The position numbers and the translations under genes are program-made. Positions 1 through 11,929 of a stretch of DNA of 64,000 bases are shown in pieces. The DNA comes from Hyperoodon ampullatus. Lineage: Eukaryota > Chordata > Mammalia > Artiodactyla > Ziphiidae. Below the pieces are notes generated by a model. It searched no databases and had not been told where the DNA came from. It saw only the letters and a program-made list of their open reading frames with translations. The DNA is taken from assembly GCA_949752795.1 (NCBI GenBank), contig OX457056.1:92650942-92714941 (forward strand), read 5' to 3'. The stretch's first letter is position 1, and every line of letters begins with the position of its first letter.

Positions 1-692
1 TTGGGTGAATTACTATACCTCAGTTTCTTCTACAAAATGGGCAGACTGGGCTGGATCATCTCCATAGCCCCCTTTGACTCAAAAAAAAAACCATGGCTCT
101 GGGCCACGGACTCCACCAGCCAAGAGACACGCTGGATCCAGCGTTCCTATGCAAACTGGGGAAGGGGGAAGATGGGTAGGAATGAGGAAAAGAGAAGTAG
201 GAGCTGCAATGACACGGAGCTAAGTGGTGAGGAATGACTGCAGGGAGGAAGCATGGAAGATGGTCCAGAGAGAAGGACCCACCACAGAAGCAGAGCTGTG
301 TAGGAGGCGGGGCCCTCATCCACTGACAGATGGCTCAGGTGCCTCCCCAGGCTTCACCCAGGAATGCTAGTCACCCCTTTCTCAGCTCAGGTAAGGCACT
401 TACCTACCTCTTCAGTGAGGGAGGAAAGGAGGGAGGGAATGTATGGTTTCAGCAACTCCGTTTCCTTGATCTTAGCCCATCCCTGCTCACAGTGGATGAA
501 GTTTAGTTATTATCAAATGTCATTAAATCGAAGACTCCATCTATTGTAGGTGCACCATTATTTTACAGAAATAGAAAAAAGAAGCACTGCCCATTATCTT
601 TGTATAGTGCCACTTACAAGATGCAGCCTACTCTCATACTAAGAAGTATCTTAGAATTGATGAGTTGTTCTAATAACTACTGCTATTACTAC

Positions 693-925
693 TAATAAAA
701 CCCATAACTTAAGGGTTTGCTATGTACCAGGAACTGTACTAAATGCTTTATTTAACTGCATTCAATACTCACAGTCTGTGAGAGAGGTGTTACTACCCTC
801 ATTTATAGATGAGAAAAAGCTCAGAGAGGCTAAGTAACTTGCCCAAGGTTGCTCAGCTGGCAGAGACTGAATAGGAAGCTGAGTCAGCCTGACTCCTGAG
901 CATGTGCCTTTAATCACTAAGTTAT
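693..925 (-). repeat. MIR SINE
   Basis: An ancient mammalian MIR read in reverse: the word order tgtaccaggaactgtactaa, then gatgagaaaaagctcagaga, then taacttgcccaaggt is diagnostic of the minus-strand MIR core. Confidence 0.8.
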
Positions 926-1012
926 CTCACCTCCAACCTTCCAGGGGTGGGCCACTTGATTACGGATTTCAGGGTGACAAAAGGACTCCCGTCATAGTCT
1001 TGGGGCCCTGGT

Positions 1013-1037
1013 TTCTCTCTCTCTCTCTCTCTCTCTC
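1013..1037. repeat. (TC)n simple repeat
   Basis: An uninterrupted run of CT dinucleotides of about 25 bp, a likely polymorphic microsatellite. Confidence 0.9.
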
Positions 1038-1406
1038 CTATTCTTCTGGGTAGAACTGCCAATGAAGGAAGAGGGTGGGGAAGGGGCCACAGGTACTCCC
1101 TTGGCCCACTGATCATCAAGAAAGCTCTGGATACGTAGGAGTTAAACACAGGAGCAGTGGGCTTAGAGGGGCACCAGAGTTCCCAGAGCTTGTTGTATAG
1201 GGAACTGAAAGAGAAATGAGGAGGGGGAGGGACACAGACAGATGTTGGTATCTCAGTGCTCTCACAGGAAGGGGGGTTACTCTAAGACCTAGGATTATAC
1301 CTCAAGGCATGCATGAGCCCTTCCAAGAACCTGACCAGGGACCTAGCCAGTGCGAATTCATGATTCTGTTTGTTTGAAGAGGACTCCTCTGAATGCTTCA
1401 GTTTTC

Positions 1407-1562
1407 TGTATGAACACCAAAGGGGGGAAAGCGGGGTGGGTGGTGGTGGTGGTGGGATGAATTGGGAGACTGGGACTGACATATATACACTAATATGTAT
1501 AAAATAGATAACTAATAAGAACCTGCTGTATAAAATATAAATAAAATTAAATTTAAAAAATA
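1407..1562 (+). mobile_element. 5'-truncated L1 3' end with target-site duplication
   Basis: A 156-bp L1 3' UTR tail (GGT-rich run, gatgaattgggagactggga, ending in A-rich aaataaaattaaatttaaa). It is flanked by the 15-bp direct repeat aatgcttcagttttc at 1392..1406 and 1563..1577. The same tail family ends the large L1 at 22548. Confidence 0.85.
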
Positions 1563-2499
1563 AATGCTTCAGTTTTCATAACCCTGGAGCCTCCCCTGGA
1601 CCCACTCTTGGGGTTTATGAAAGCAGGTGCAGTTCGGGGTAGAGGAAGCTGGAAGTGAGTGGGGTCCACATGGGTCAGGCAAAAGAAGGAATGATGCTCA
1701 AGAAGGGGGAAAATAACTAGGAGAAAAGATGCCTGATTCTCTCGCCTGCAAGTTTTCTTTGGCTTGCAGATAAGGGCCATTTCCTGCCCTTCCAAGGCCA
1801 ATCCCACAGACTGGCAGTGGGAAATATCCTGTTTACTTTAATGAAGGGGTTGTGTTCTGATGCCAACCGGTCCAGAGAGCCTGTTCCTCCACGGTGGTCT
1901 CTAAAGCGATGACACCCGTGAGGAATGTGGGGAGACTGTAATAGAACCCTTATGTAGAATTTCCTGATCCTTTAACAATATTTTTGTATGTCTTATAATG
2001 GATATAATACAGTAATACATGTGCATAATTTATAAATAATCATACATATGACAGGCATATGAACAAATTTATTGATACAGGTCTGTGATGGAAAAAACTG
2101 GGAGATTATCACCTTAGGGAGAAGATATTTCCCCATCCTCTTTAAGTTCCCTCTCTTAAAGCTTCTGGGTGACAAGGTCATCAAAAACACCCATCTTGGT
2201 TAAATTCACAAGATTATTCAGATTATTATTTGGATCTTGTCTTCCTTACATTTCCTTCAGTTTGATAGGGAATTAAAATAATTGCTGTATTTTTCTTTTT
2301 CAGCTACTAACCCAGGATTAGGGAGTTTTCCAAAGTTATATTCCTCAGAATTTACCTCAAGAACACCTTTGCTTCCATGGAGTCTGGAGGGGGAAGGGAG
2401 GAGAACTCGGGATATGGCAACCAGTTGTAATGTGTAAAGTTTATTTAGCTCACGATTCAAACAAACTATAAAAAGTTATGAGGCAAAAGGGAAAATTTG

Positions 2500-2790
2500 A
2501 ACTGGCTGCATATTTGATATTAAGGAATTATGGTTGTTTTGGTGTGATATTAGTGTTATGGTTACATTTCTTAAGACTCTTTATCCTTCAGAGGTAAATA
2601 CTAAAACGTTTAGTATTAGCAGATGAAGTATGATGCTTGAGATTTGCTTCAGAGGGGGATATAGAGGAAAACAGATATCCATGAATTGTTAATTATTGGG
2701 GGTGGGTATTAGGGTACATGGGGATTCCTTATACTCTACTTTTGTGTTGAGATTTATCATAAAAATAAAATAAAAAAATCACCAAACATG
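2500..2790 (+). mobile_element. Possible old L1 3' end
   Basis: The stretch ending ttgagatttatcataaaaataaaat resembles a decayed L1M 3' UTR (gggtgggtattagggtacatgg). No target duplication is clear. The rest of 1578..3648 holds nothing I recognise. Confidence 0.4.
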
Positions 2791-3648
2791 AAGCAATCAG
2801 TGAAGCCTGATATAAAAAAAAAAATCCCCACTGTCTTTCATCCACCTGACATAGTCAGGTGACACCAAGAAAGACACAATTTGCCAAGCACTGAAGTGAT
2901 ACCTGGAAGCCCTCGGGTTTTGCCTTTTAGACCAGAAAGCAAATGGTTTGGGACTGGTGCTGCTTTTCTGCTGGCAAAAGAGAAATTGCTAATTCTCAAG
3001 GAGAAAAATAAAACCATTAAACAGGATCACTATGCTCTTTGGACAAAGAATCATTACAAAGCACCATTTTGATGAGTGAAGTGTAAATAAATCAGGAACA
3101 TGCGGCTTCAATTTCCTTCCAAATACACAAGTTGTAGATTTAAGGAAAAATGCCCTATTAGACATGTGTGGAGCTGCCACGCTTTGAAAGACACTGAGAG
3201 TCACTGAACCCAGATGGGCCCTGGCTTTGCTCCTCTCCATTGGAATAGGATTTCTCCACCTCACTCCATTTCCTCTGTAAACTCTCTCTCCTTCCTTCTA
3301 AGTCCTAATCTAAACTCAACTTCAGATTCTCAAAACATAGGATGAGAAATCCAGAGATCAGCAGGGTTTTTTTTTTCCCTTTTCAATTTTGATGAAAAAG
3401 AAACAATTTCTTTGAGACTCAACTTGGAAAGCGTTTCCTGGCAAACCCATAGAGTTCACCCTATTGGTTTAAACTTGGAAAGTGTTGGGAGTCGTTAACA
3501 CAGTGCAAATGAAGTGGGGAGGAAAAGGATGCTGAGGTCATCCCACTGCACTCCTCTCCCTCAACCCTCTTCCAACTCATTCACAGAAGAAAGAATCCAA
3601 CAGCAACAATCTAGATATGCCTTGTGCCCTTAAAAAAAGATGCCTCCC

Positions 3649-3838
3649 GGGCTTCCCTGGTGGCGCAGTGGTTGAGAGTTCGCCTGCTGATGCAGAGGAC
3701 ACGGGTTCATGCCCCGGTCAGGGAAGATCCCACAGGCAGCGGAATGGCTGGGCCCGTGAGCCATGTCCGCTGAGCCTGCGCGTCCGGAGCCTGTGCTCCG
3801 CAACGGGAGAGGCCGCAACAGTGAGAGGCCCGCGTACC

Positions 3839-3871
<33 letters not shown>
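3649..3871 (+). mobile_element. CHR-type tRNA-derived SINE
   Basis: A full-length cetacean SINE: 5' gggcttccctggtggcgcag (pol III A-box region), a B-box-like acgggttcatgcc, the body to gtaccgc, and a 31-nt A tail. Flanking gcctccc motifs may be a short target duplication. The 144- and 189-codon open frames here are by-products of the SINE. Confidence 0.93.
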
Positions 3872-3872
<1 letters not shown>

Positions 3873-5254
3873 CCTCCCCAGGCTTTGTAGTTCATGGCCA
3901 AGTCTGGCTGAAGCCAGCAGGGAGGAGGCCAGTGCTGCTGCATGACCTTCACCTAGAGAAGGGGAAATGGAGAAGTCGGACCAGGGCAAACCATCTCCGC
4001 AAACCATCTCCTCATTTGAAAGCCCAGAATGCCCAGCTGGGTGTGATTTAAGGCTCTTTTTAGTCCGTGAACCCCAACAAAGACAGTGGAATTTGTCAGA
4101 GGTGTGTTTTACAGGTTGGTTCAAGGAAGTTCTGCCAGGGAGGCTATGGGTGGTTGGGCTCCTTGGACCCAAGACATGTGTCCCAGGAACGACACACACA
4201 GGGCTGCCTCATAACTCCTGCTGCACTTGGCAGTTTCTCCAGGAGACATTTTTCCACAACCTTAAATGATTCAAGTTGCAAAACTGCGGTTGTTCATTTT
4301 AATTTCCCGAGCACAAAACTCTAGGGGGAATAAACCTTCCCTCCTTAGAGCTACTATCTCTACAGGAGTCAGGGGAAAGAGTGTAATTTTTGTCTCCAGA
4401 TACGGGCATGGATACTGTTCATAGTGATGCCGGTTCCCAACCAAAAATATTTGACTGTAAGCTAGAAAGAGAGCCAGCATGCCCTGGCTTTCTGAGAAGC
4501 CACACAGCTACAGCAGTAGCACCAGTTTCAGGGATCTCTCATCCCCCAGCGACGATGCCTAGCTGCTTTATAGATACCTTCATCTCTAAAATAAAGGACA
4601 GTTACCTACTTTGAAAAACAGGGCACCAACTTACTGTATGCCTACTCAAAACTCACTCAGACTTTACACCATGGGCATGAACACAGCATCTACCAAAATA
4701 GGACACAAAATAAGAAGTCTTTTCAGGGGCTGTAGGAGCTAGAAATTTGAAAGGCTAGGGAAAGATGACAAAACTTTCAATTTTCTGGAAATGGCTCTTG
4801 AGAGTAGGGGCTGGACCATAAAATGCATCTCACCACCCCACCAAACTCTAAGGTTTTTCCCTGGGATTTTTGCTAAACAAAATATTTAAACAAATGTTAC
4901 AAAAGCCATGGGAGATCACTGACCACAGAAGCAGCCATCTCAGTTACTCATGCCCGGTGCTGCTTTCTGCAAAACCTGAGATAAGACCAGCTTGCCAAGG
5001 AATTAGCCAAGACATGAGGCAAATCCATTTCACTTAGTTCAACTTAAGCTTATACCGCGCAGAAGCTGGGTGTACAGAAATTAACATCTCTCAAAAAGCT
5101 CTCCTTCTAAGGACTCACCAGGCAGAGGAGACGGACAGGAACGCTGCAGGGGATACACAGCAGAGGAGACGCGGAGGAGACGCACAGAGATGATTTTCCA
5201 TGGGCGGGGATGTCAGAGTGAGTCAACATCTGAACTGGATCTAAAGGTTCTTAA
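3872..5254. other. Unique intronic DNA, no recognised feature
   Basis: There are no exons with matching splice sites and no repeat I can name. The stretch at 5120..5190 carries short imperfect repeats of the motif gaggagacg. Confidence 0.4.
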
Positions 5255-5430
5255 ATTATAGTGCCCATAAGGATCACCTGGGGAGCTTGTTAAGAATGAA
5301 AATAGGATGGGCTCCATAAGAATCACCTGGGGAACTTAAGCATGAAAATGGATGCACCCTCCCCTGCCAAGATTTTTGTTTTAGTGGATTGATTTAGAGC
5401 CCAAACATCTGCATTTTAAAAGACAAACCG
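5255..5430 (+). mobile_element. MER5-like hAT non-autonomous DNA transposon fragment
   Basis: The words atcacctggggagcttgtta and aaacatctgcattttaa are typical of MER5. The atcacctgggg segment occurs twice about 50 bp apart, which looks like an internal tandem duplication. Confidence 0.6.
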
Positions 5431-6427
5431 GGCCCTCGGTTCTTCTGTGGGGGGATCCTCAGAACCCACGCTGTTTCAAGGACTTCATTCACCTGTAAGT
5501 CTTGTAATGCATGAGGCTGTAAGTAGACCCAGAACGATGAGAAGGCTGGAGTGGGAGTCCGGGGCTGAAGGCTTGTAGAAGAAAGCATTGCCCTTGATCC
5601 TTATGGCATGCTTTTTGTAGACCCCAGGAGCAGTCCAAGACTCCCTGTCCCCTAACTTCAGACTGGGACTCCTTTACACCAAATGCTCTGGTTTTAGGCT
5701 TCTTCCATGGAATTCACTCTCCTCTGGGTCATGGCAACAGGTGTCAATGGAAATGTTTAAAGAAGCAGCTGCCTAGGGTCATAAACTCTTGGCCCTCAAG
5801 GCCAAACCAGGCAGAAGCGATCTGCTGGATTGGACATGGTGTTTTTGTTTTATTTTGGGTTTAAATGCCTTTAGACACATACTTATTTTCTCAGCAGTTG
5901 TTCAGAGGCCTCATCTCTTCCTGTGGTCTTATACCTGAATGAGTCACATGTTCAGATAACTCCTGCCTGGTTCCTGAGGCATTTGAGTTTGAGAACTCTA
6001 GGTGCCACCTCTTAAGTTTGAATCCATTTACTGGATTAGCTCCAGTTTTCCAGCGGGGCCCCAAGGGAACAGGACTCAGCCTGAGAGAGCCTTCGTGTCA
6101 GAGAGAAAGGAAAATCCAGGAGGAGCTCTGCGGCTGGAAGCTCGGGACACAGGGCCAGCCTCACCGTAGGCCCGGATGCCAAAGCTCAGACGAGGGTGGC
6201 AGGGGGAAGCCTGGCTTCCCACGCTTCCCAGTGAGTCCCCTCCACCTTCGAGATCCCAGCGGCCTACAGTGGCACCTCATCACCCCACGGCCCCCGCTCT
6301 GAGAATGCTGAGCAGGCCCAGCAGTACCACTCGCTGCTGTCAGTTGCTTTCCAAACCTTTGCTGACCAGCCAAAGGCTTAGCCACCTCCTAACCCTTTTT
6401 ACCAGTGCAACTGACCCTGCCTGAAAT
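5431..6427. other. Unique intronic DNA
   Basis: A GC-richer patch at 6040..6320 gives short open frames on both strands, but with no recognisable protein, start context or splice framing. I see no gene here. Confidence 0.4.
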
Positions 6428-6765
6428 GCTTTCTCCCTCGAGCTCTGACTCTGCCTAATTCCTCCCTAATTACTTCAAGATCCCACTCAAACCCCCAACT
6501 TCTCCCCAAGCTTTCCCTGATCAGTTTCACCAAAATGCACAATCTCCACCTCCTCTCAACCGGTTACCTGCCCTACTGTTTAAAAGGCTTACCCTCTTAT
6601 GCCTTGGATCATTGTTTATATTTCTTATCTGCATAAATGTTGTCTTCTCAATTAGATCCTCAGCTCCTAGAGGGTGGGTAGTGTGACTAATTTTTTACTG
6701 CCCGTATTCCTTCCAGCACCTGCCACAGTACCTGCAATGTGTCATTAATTCACTGATTAGTTCAT
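6428..6765 (+). mobile_element. L2 LINE 3' fragment
   Basis: The pyrimidine-rich text with tccccaagctttccctgatc, then tagatcctcagctcctagag, and then the accacagtacctgca-like end follows the order of the L2 3' end on the plus strand. Confidence 0.7.
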
Positions 6766-7080
6766 GATCACCAGCAGCATCAGGTAACAGCTGCACAGAA
6801 TTCTCTTATAAAGCATCCCTAGCAACTGGAAGCTTCCAAGAAAGTTCTGTCAAATCAGTATGGGAACATGGTCTTTGCAATTTTCTGGCATCACGCTTCC
6901 TGGATTGCTTCACATTTCAGAAAGAATGGCCAGCTTGCATTCGCTCAGTTATTCAACAGAAAAGTTGCCTTTGATTCATGTATTTGCAGAAAAGAAAACT
7001 GTAAGCCAGTATGAAGAGCCTTCCTTTAATTAGGCTATAAAACAGAAAGTAACTCAATGGAAAGGCTCCTCATTAGCACC

Positions 7081-7521
7081 TGTCATGGGTTGAATGGTGG
7101 TCCCCAAAAGATATGCCACCCAGAACCTGTGAATGTGATCCTACTTGGATAAAGAGTCTTACAGATGCAATTAAGCTAAGGCTCTCAAGATGAGATCATC
7201 CTGGATTATCCAGGTGTGCCCTAAATCCAGTGACAAGTGTCCTTATAAGAAGAGAAGAAGATGTAGAATTAGAGAGCACACACAGTGGAAGGCCATGCGA
7301 AGACGGAGGCAGAGACTGGAGGGATGCAGCCACAAGCCAAGGGATGCCTGGAGCCACCAGAAGCTGGAAGAGGCAAGGAAGGATTCTCCCCTACAGCCTT
7401 CACAGGGTGTGGCCCTACTGACACCTTGATTTCAAACTTCTAGGCTCCAGAACCGTGAGAGAATAAATTTGTGTTGTTTTGTGTATGTAATTTGTTACAG
7501 CAGCCCTAGGAAACTAATACA
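7081..7521 (+). mobile_element. MLT1-class MaLR solo LTR
   Basis: A near full-length LTR: start tgtcatgggttgaatggtgg, middle gatgagatcatcctggatta, polyadenylation signal aataaa near 7463, and end ccctaggaaactaataca. No internal retroviral sequence is adjacent, so it is a solo LTR. The 79-codon open frame inside it is not a gene. Confidence 0.85.
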
Positions 7522-9051
7522 GCAACTAACAAGGAGAGCAGATGGGGGCTGGGGGTGGAGGTGGAGGGGTGCCGGTGACAAGGGTGGGGAGGAATGCTTT
7601 TTGGCACTAGATTTCACAGATACCTTTGGCATCCATCAAGAGAGAGGAAAGGGCCTCTTCACCATCCCAATTAATTCTGCCATTGTATATTTTTCTAGAA
7701 AAGCTTCCACAATGTCATTATCACCCCAGAGATGCTCACTATTCAGGCTTAAGCTAGATACTTTCTCTTTGAACCTTCTTATCCAAGGTGGACTGGGGTA
7801 ACATTCCAATAAGGTAGGACCAGGAAATCCTGAAATGAAGAGTCCTCAAAATGAATGACGTGCCTCCAAAGACCCAGGTCATTCATTCTTTTCTCTACTT
7901 ATGGAGCATTTATTGAGCATCTACTGTGCTGGGCAAATTGGTTAGTCTGTCTAACTATAACAGAGGCACTGGTTATAGCTAAACATGTGGGGATCTCTAT
8001 CTAAATCTGACCAGTCAAGCTTTTCTAGTCTGGGCTCTTCGGACTCTGTTTATAGAGTCCTCTTCACTTGCCCACTGACTCTAACTTATACATAAGCCAA
8101 CTCTTGCCATTTTTACCTCTCTGGTGAGTAAGGAGAACTACATTTTTGTAAATTCTGCAAACACTGAGGCACACACAGCAGCACCTTTCACCTGATTGCT
8201 AGAAGCTGTTCACATCAGTCTGCAATCCTCTTTCAAAGCTTATTAACAAAAAAGAGCCTAAAAAATATCACTGTAAAGGTTGGAGACATGAGTCATTTCC
8301 TCTTACAAAATGGACATAGGTCATGGAGGAAAATGTCCTTCTTTTTTAGAGATGCATAATGAAATATTTAGAGGTAAAACGTTATGATGACTGCAATCTA
8401 CTCCAAACCACTTCTGTAAAAAAAATAAAACAAATGAGGCAAAAGTGACAAAATGTTAATCATTAAATCTAGGTGACATGAATATGGGTGTTCACTGCAG
8501 CGTTCTTTCTGCTTTCCCATGTATAAAAATTACCAAAAGTAAAAACAAAATGGATGTAGATTTTTTTTTTACCTATAGGGCTATCTTGCCCCTGTACTGA
8601 TACTCTTTGTGTTTGCAGGTATGGAGACCGACTGTCTCAAAAAAGCATGATATCTGCTCATAACTAGAAATGCCTGATAGAGACTGCACATCTGTGCATG
8701 CAGCCTCTGTTCTTAACTGTTCTTTGGTTCTATTTATGGAAGGAAGAGAAGACACATCTATTGAGAAAAAGCAGAGTACCAAAAAAGAGAAAGCAGTGTT
8801 GGCACAGAAGCAGGGAAAAAAATGCCTTGCTGGGAAAGCACTGCATCTGTAAGATGGTGTTTTTTTGTTAAGTCACAGACAGCTAAGCACGCTGCTTTAA
8901 ACTGCCGGCAGTGTGTTTTGTCCAAGTGCATCTAGTGCATGTGGAATTTATTCCTCTAAACCGACATACCAGCCGAGAAACGGACTCAGGTCCCACCCCC
9001 GACCATACCCAATATACAAACACAGGCAGGCACAGTGAGAGGGGGACTCAC
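7522..9051. other. LNX1 intron just downstream of p70 exon
   Basis: Mostly unique sequence. About 8340..8555 resembles an old L1 3' UTR (aatctaggtgacatgaatatg) ending A-rich. 7880..7930 is a short MIR-like fragment. No further LNX1 exon was found to the left of 9052; the conserved NPAY region of the next exons is absent. Confidence 0.45.
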
Positions 9052-9143
9052 ATTTCTGAGTACAGGAAGTGTAGGTTGCCCACATTGTCAGTGTAGTTGG
9101 CAGGGCTGAGCCAAGGCAGGACCAGCAACAGAAGCGCCTTCAT
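9052..9143 (-). CDS. LNX1: LNX1 alternative N-terminal exon (p70, RING-less isoform), partial CDS
   Basis: The ATG at 9143..9141 starts 30 codons plus 2 nt, ending at a strong donor (GAAAT|GTGAGT, intron from 9051). The peptide begins MKALLLLVLPWLSPANY and ends NLHFLYSE. It matches the short N-terminus known for the LNX1 isoform that lacks the RING domain and so is not expected to act as an E3 ligase. Residues 4 to 12 are strongly hydrophobic and resemble a signal peptide, but the isoform is known as a cytoplasmic PDZ scaffold, so this is a resemblance only. The start has A at -3 (gaaaATGA), a good context. The exon ends in phase 2, the same phase as the RING exon 14 kb upstream, so both splice to the same downstream exon. 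No stop occurs before the donor. The frame is open upstream to about 9248, but without an obvious ATG. Confidence 0.92.
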
Positions 9144-9250
9144 TTTCCGATTAGAGGGCAGCTTTTTCCCCAGCCACCTTCTGTCTGTCAGCTGCAGGGG
9201 CCCAGCCCAGTCCAGTCCCTTTAAACAACCCTTGTCATGTTCCCACAATC
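9144..9250 (-). promoter_or_regulatory. LNX1: Likely 5' UTR and core promoter of LNX1 p70 transcript
   Basis: On the minus strand a TATA-like tttaaa (9220..9225) lies about 77 bp upstream of the p70 ATG, which would place initiation near 9190 with a short leader. No CpG island is visible, so this looks like a tissue-restricted promoter, not a housekeeping one. A cryptic acceptor (ccctgcag at about 9193) also exists, so the exon could instead be reached by splicing. This is inferred from position and motif only. Confidence 0.35.
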
Positions 9251-9949
9251 AGTAGATCAGAGAGAATCAGACTTAGAGCCCTTAGCTGGAGCTGTGCTGA
9301 TAAATCATGGGCTCATAAGAGGATTGTGTGCTCTGATTCTCAAATGGGGAGATGTGAGAACGGAGGGACCCACTGTGGTTGGTGAGAGGGCTTAGGCTGA
9401 GAGCAGGCAGCGGGGAAAGGGACCTGGGAAAGGGACCTGCCCCTCCTACAGGATGCCGACTGGTTCTTGGGAAGCAGCTGGTACATTTACATCACTGGCT
9501 GGGAGCAGATGGGCTGGAAGCTAATCTGTGTTGGAAGAGGGCTCGAACATGGGATATTCAGAGCCCACCGTGTGAATGAGCAAATACTCAGAAGCTGTCC
9601 TCCAGCTTGTTGGAGGAAGACACCGGATGAAATCAGCATTTTTGGAACACAGCTTGGAGCTCTGAGCTCAAAGTGAATCTTTGGATATTGTGACACAGGA
9701 ATGTTAAAGTGAACCAACTCCACCTATACATGTATATTTAGAATATGCATTTAAGGTATTTTACCTGTTGCTGTCCTGACTACACTGACAGAGGCAAGAG
9801 AAGTGATGATTTCCTTGTTAAGTTGTAAACTGTCCCTATGTCAGAATAGGCTGTCATTCTCTCTGAGACTAATAAAGAGCCTTGACAGACAGACATAAAG
9901 CTCTGTCCACACAGTGTATATAGGCTCTTGATCTGTAAGAACAAGTCAC

Positions 9950-10135
9950 TCCATTCATCCTGCTCCCCTGAATAATTGAATTAGGCTCTGATACTAGCTG
10001 TCAGATTCTGGGCATTTCATTGAAGCTCTGAGCTTCAGTCATCTCATCTTTGAAATGGAGCTAATAATGCCTTACCTACCTGGTTCTGTAGAGGCTGGGC
10101 CATATCACCCCTTCCAGCACTGAGATCTGTGATTC
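9950..10135 (+). repeat. MIR SINE
   Basis: The word order of the MIR core (ctgtcagattctgggcattt, catctttgaaatggagctaataat) is visible on the plus strand. Confidence 0.6.
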
Positions 10136-10308
10136 TAGACTTTACTGTCTATCTTAACACTAGGGCTACTTTGCATGCCTAAGCTCTGGAATGCCACAGA
10201 AGCCCCAGACTCCTCTCCTTCTAGTTCATATTATATTTACGAACATTAAAATCCATTTTGCTAACTGAAGGCCTAAACCTTACCTTAATAGAAATGGCTC
10301 AAAGGGAT

Positions 10309-10855
10309 GAATGGATAAAGAAGAAGTGGCACATATATACAATGGAATATTACTCAGCCATAAAAAGAAACGAAATTGAGTTATTTGTACTGAGGTGGAT
10401 GGACCTAGAGTCTGTCATACAGAGTGAAGTAAGTCAGAAAGAGAAAGACAAATACCGTATGCTAACATATATATATGGAATTTAAGAAAAAAATGTCATG
10501 AAGAACCTAGGGGTAAGACGGGAATAAAGATGCAGACCTACTAGAGAATGGACTTGAGGATATGGGGAGGGGGAAGGGTAAGCTGGGACAAAGTGAGAGA
10601 GTGGCATGGACATATATACACGACCAAACGTGAAATAGATAGCTAGTGGGAAGCAGCTGCACAGCACAGGGAGATCAGCTAGGTGGTTTGTGACCACCTA
10701 GAGGGGTGGGATAGGGAGGGTGGGAGGGAGGGAGACGTAAGAGGGAAGAGATATGGGAACATATATATATGTATAACTGAGTCACTTTTTTATAAAGCAG
10801 AAACTAACACACCATTGTAAAGCAATTATACTCCAATAAAGATAAAAAAAAAAAA
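10309..10855 (+). mobile_element. 5'-truncated L1 with perfect 19-bp target duplication
   Basis: A 547-bp insertion holding the last ORF2 codons (WHIYTMEYYSAIKRNEIE, ending near 10485) and the 3' UTR with its purine-rich block, aataaa and an A tail. It is bounded by identical copies of agaaatggctcaaagggat at 10290..10308 and 10856..10874. The perfect duplication suggests a fairly recent insertion. Confidence 0.95.
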
Positions 10856-11244
10856 AGAAATGGCTCAAAGGGATAGTTAGTTACATTAATGACAACCAAG
10901 CAATTACAGCAAACTCCACTTCACAGGAAGAAGGCCAGACAAAAATCTCCGGGATGAGACCAAGTGCAATAAACAGTGTAGTCAGAGGGAATTTGGCATC
11001 AGAGATCTGCATTCACCCAAGGCAAGGCTGAAAGAGTTAACTGCGGTAGACCCTGAGAATGTACAGATTTAACTCCGACACTTTAGATTTGAGATGAGCA
11101 ACCTTGAGAAAGCATAGCATCTATTAATTTATAATTTTTTTGAGGTCCTAATTTGAATTCCATTCTCTTTGTCTGGAGAATGCAAGAGTGAGTCAGATCG
11201 AGTGAAGAGCCGTAAAAAGGAAATTAGGTTTGGAATTTAGATGC

Positions 11245-11460
11245 TGTAGTCAAACAGGCTTGAGTCTGAACCTTAGCTCTGCCACGAATGAGCTGTGTGA
11301 CACTGGGTATGTTGCTTAACCTCTCTGAACTTCCATATCCTCCCCTGTAGAGGAAAGACAATGATAGTATGCTTAACTCACAGTGTTGTTACCAAGGTGG
11401 AATGAAATAATGCCTGTAAGAACAAAGGACTCAATGAATGTTAGCTATTGTTATAAATGC
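11245..11460 (+). repeat. MIR SINE
   Basis: Nearly complete MIR: cttagctctgccacgaatga, then gagctgtgtgacactgggta, then the caatgaatgttagctattgt end. Confidence 0.85.
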
Positions 11461-11929
11461 TGTTATTAACAGCCACTAGTAATAGTGGATGAGCCTAGCT
11501 GCTATTCTGGTCCTGACCTTTCTTTCCTCCTGCTCTATTAGGGATGTGGCATGTTACAGTCTTCTCCTGAATATAGAGTTTCAGAGTCCTGGGACATACT
11601 CTTCTTGAATGTCCAAGATCTACTGTATAGAGCATAACTCATAAGCAACATCATATATAACACATGCTGTGGGCTTCAGAGTGTACTGGATTGTACTTCT
11701 GATAACCTTGGTAAGGTCAGATTGCTTCTCCAAGTCTTTGTGAAAAAAGAAGGATGTCTGCCTTTCACCTCCTTGTATTTCCATAGGATAAGATGCATTA
11801 ATGGATATGATGCAATATAAAAATGAAGGTATTGTTTTTTGTTGTTGCTTCTGTCGCTCTTGCAGAAACTGCTGGTTTCTTATCCAATATCTAATTTCCT
11901 CTTCTTCCTTTTAACAGCACCCAGGTTTT

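Noticed and set aside
3700..3740. tRNA gene suggested by B-box-like sequence
   Set aside because: The box belongs to the tRNA-derived head of the SINE; there is no cloverleaf with an acceptor stem.
3617..4199. Open frames of 144 and 189 codons on both strands
   Set aside because: They are read through the CHR SINE and its A/T tail. The same peptide text (GLSLLWPLPLRSTGSGRAGS type) recurs at every SINE copy in the window.
7190..7429. 79-codon basic open frame
   Set aside because: Lies wholly inside an MLT1 LTR, and no internal retroviral genes are adjacent.
1..9051. Next LNX1 exons (NPxY motif and first PDZ) downstream of the p70 exon
   Set aside because: No minus-strand frame with the conserved text of those exons is visible, so they are taken to lie outside the window.
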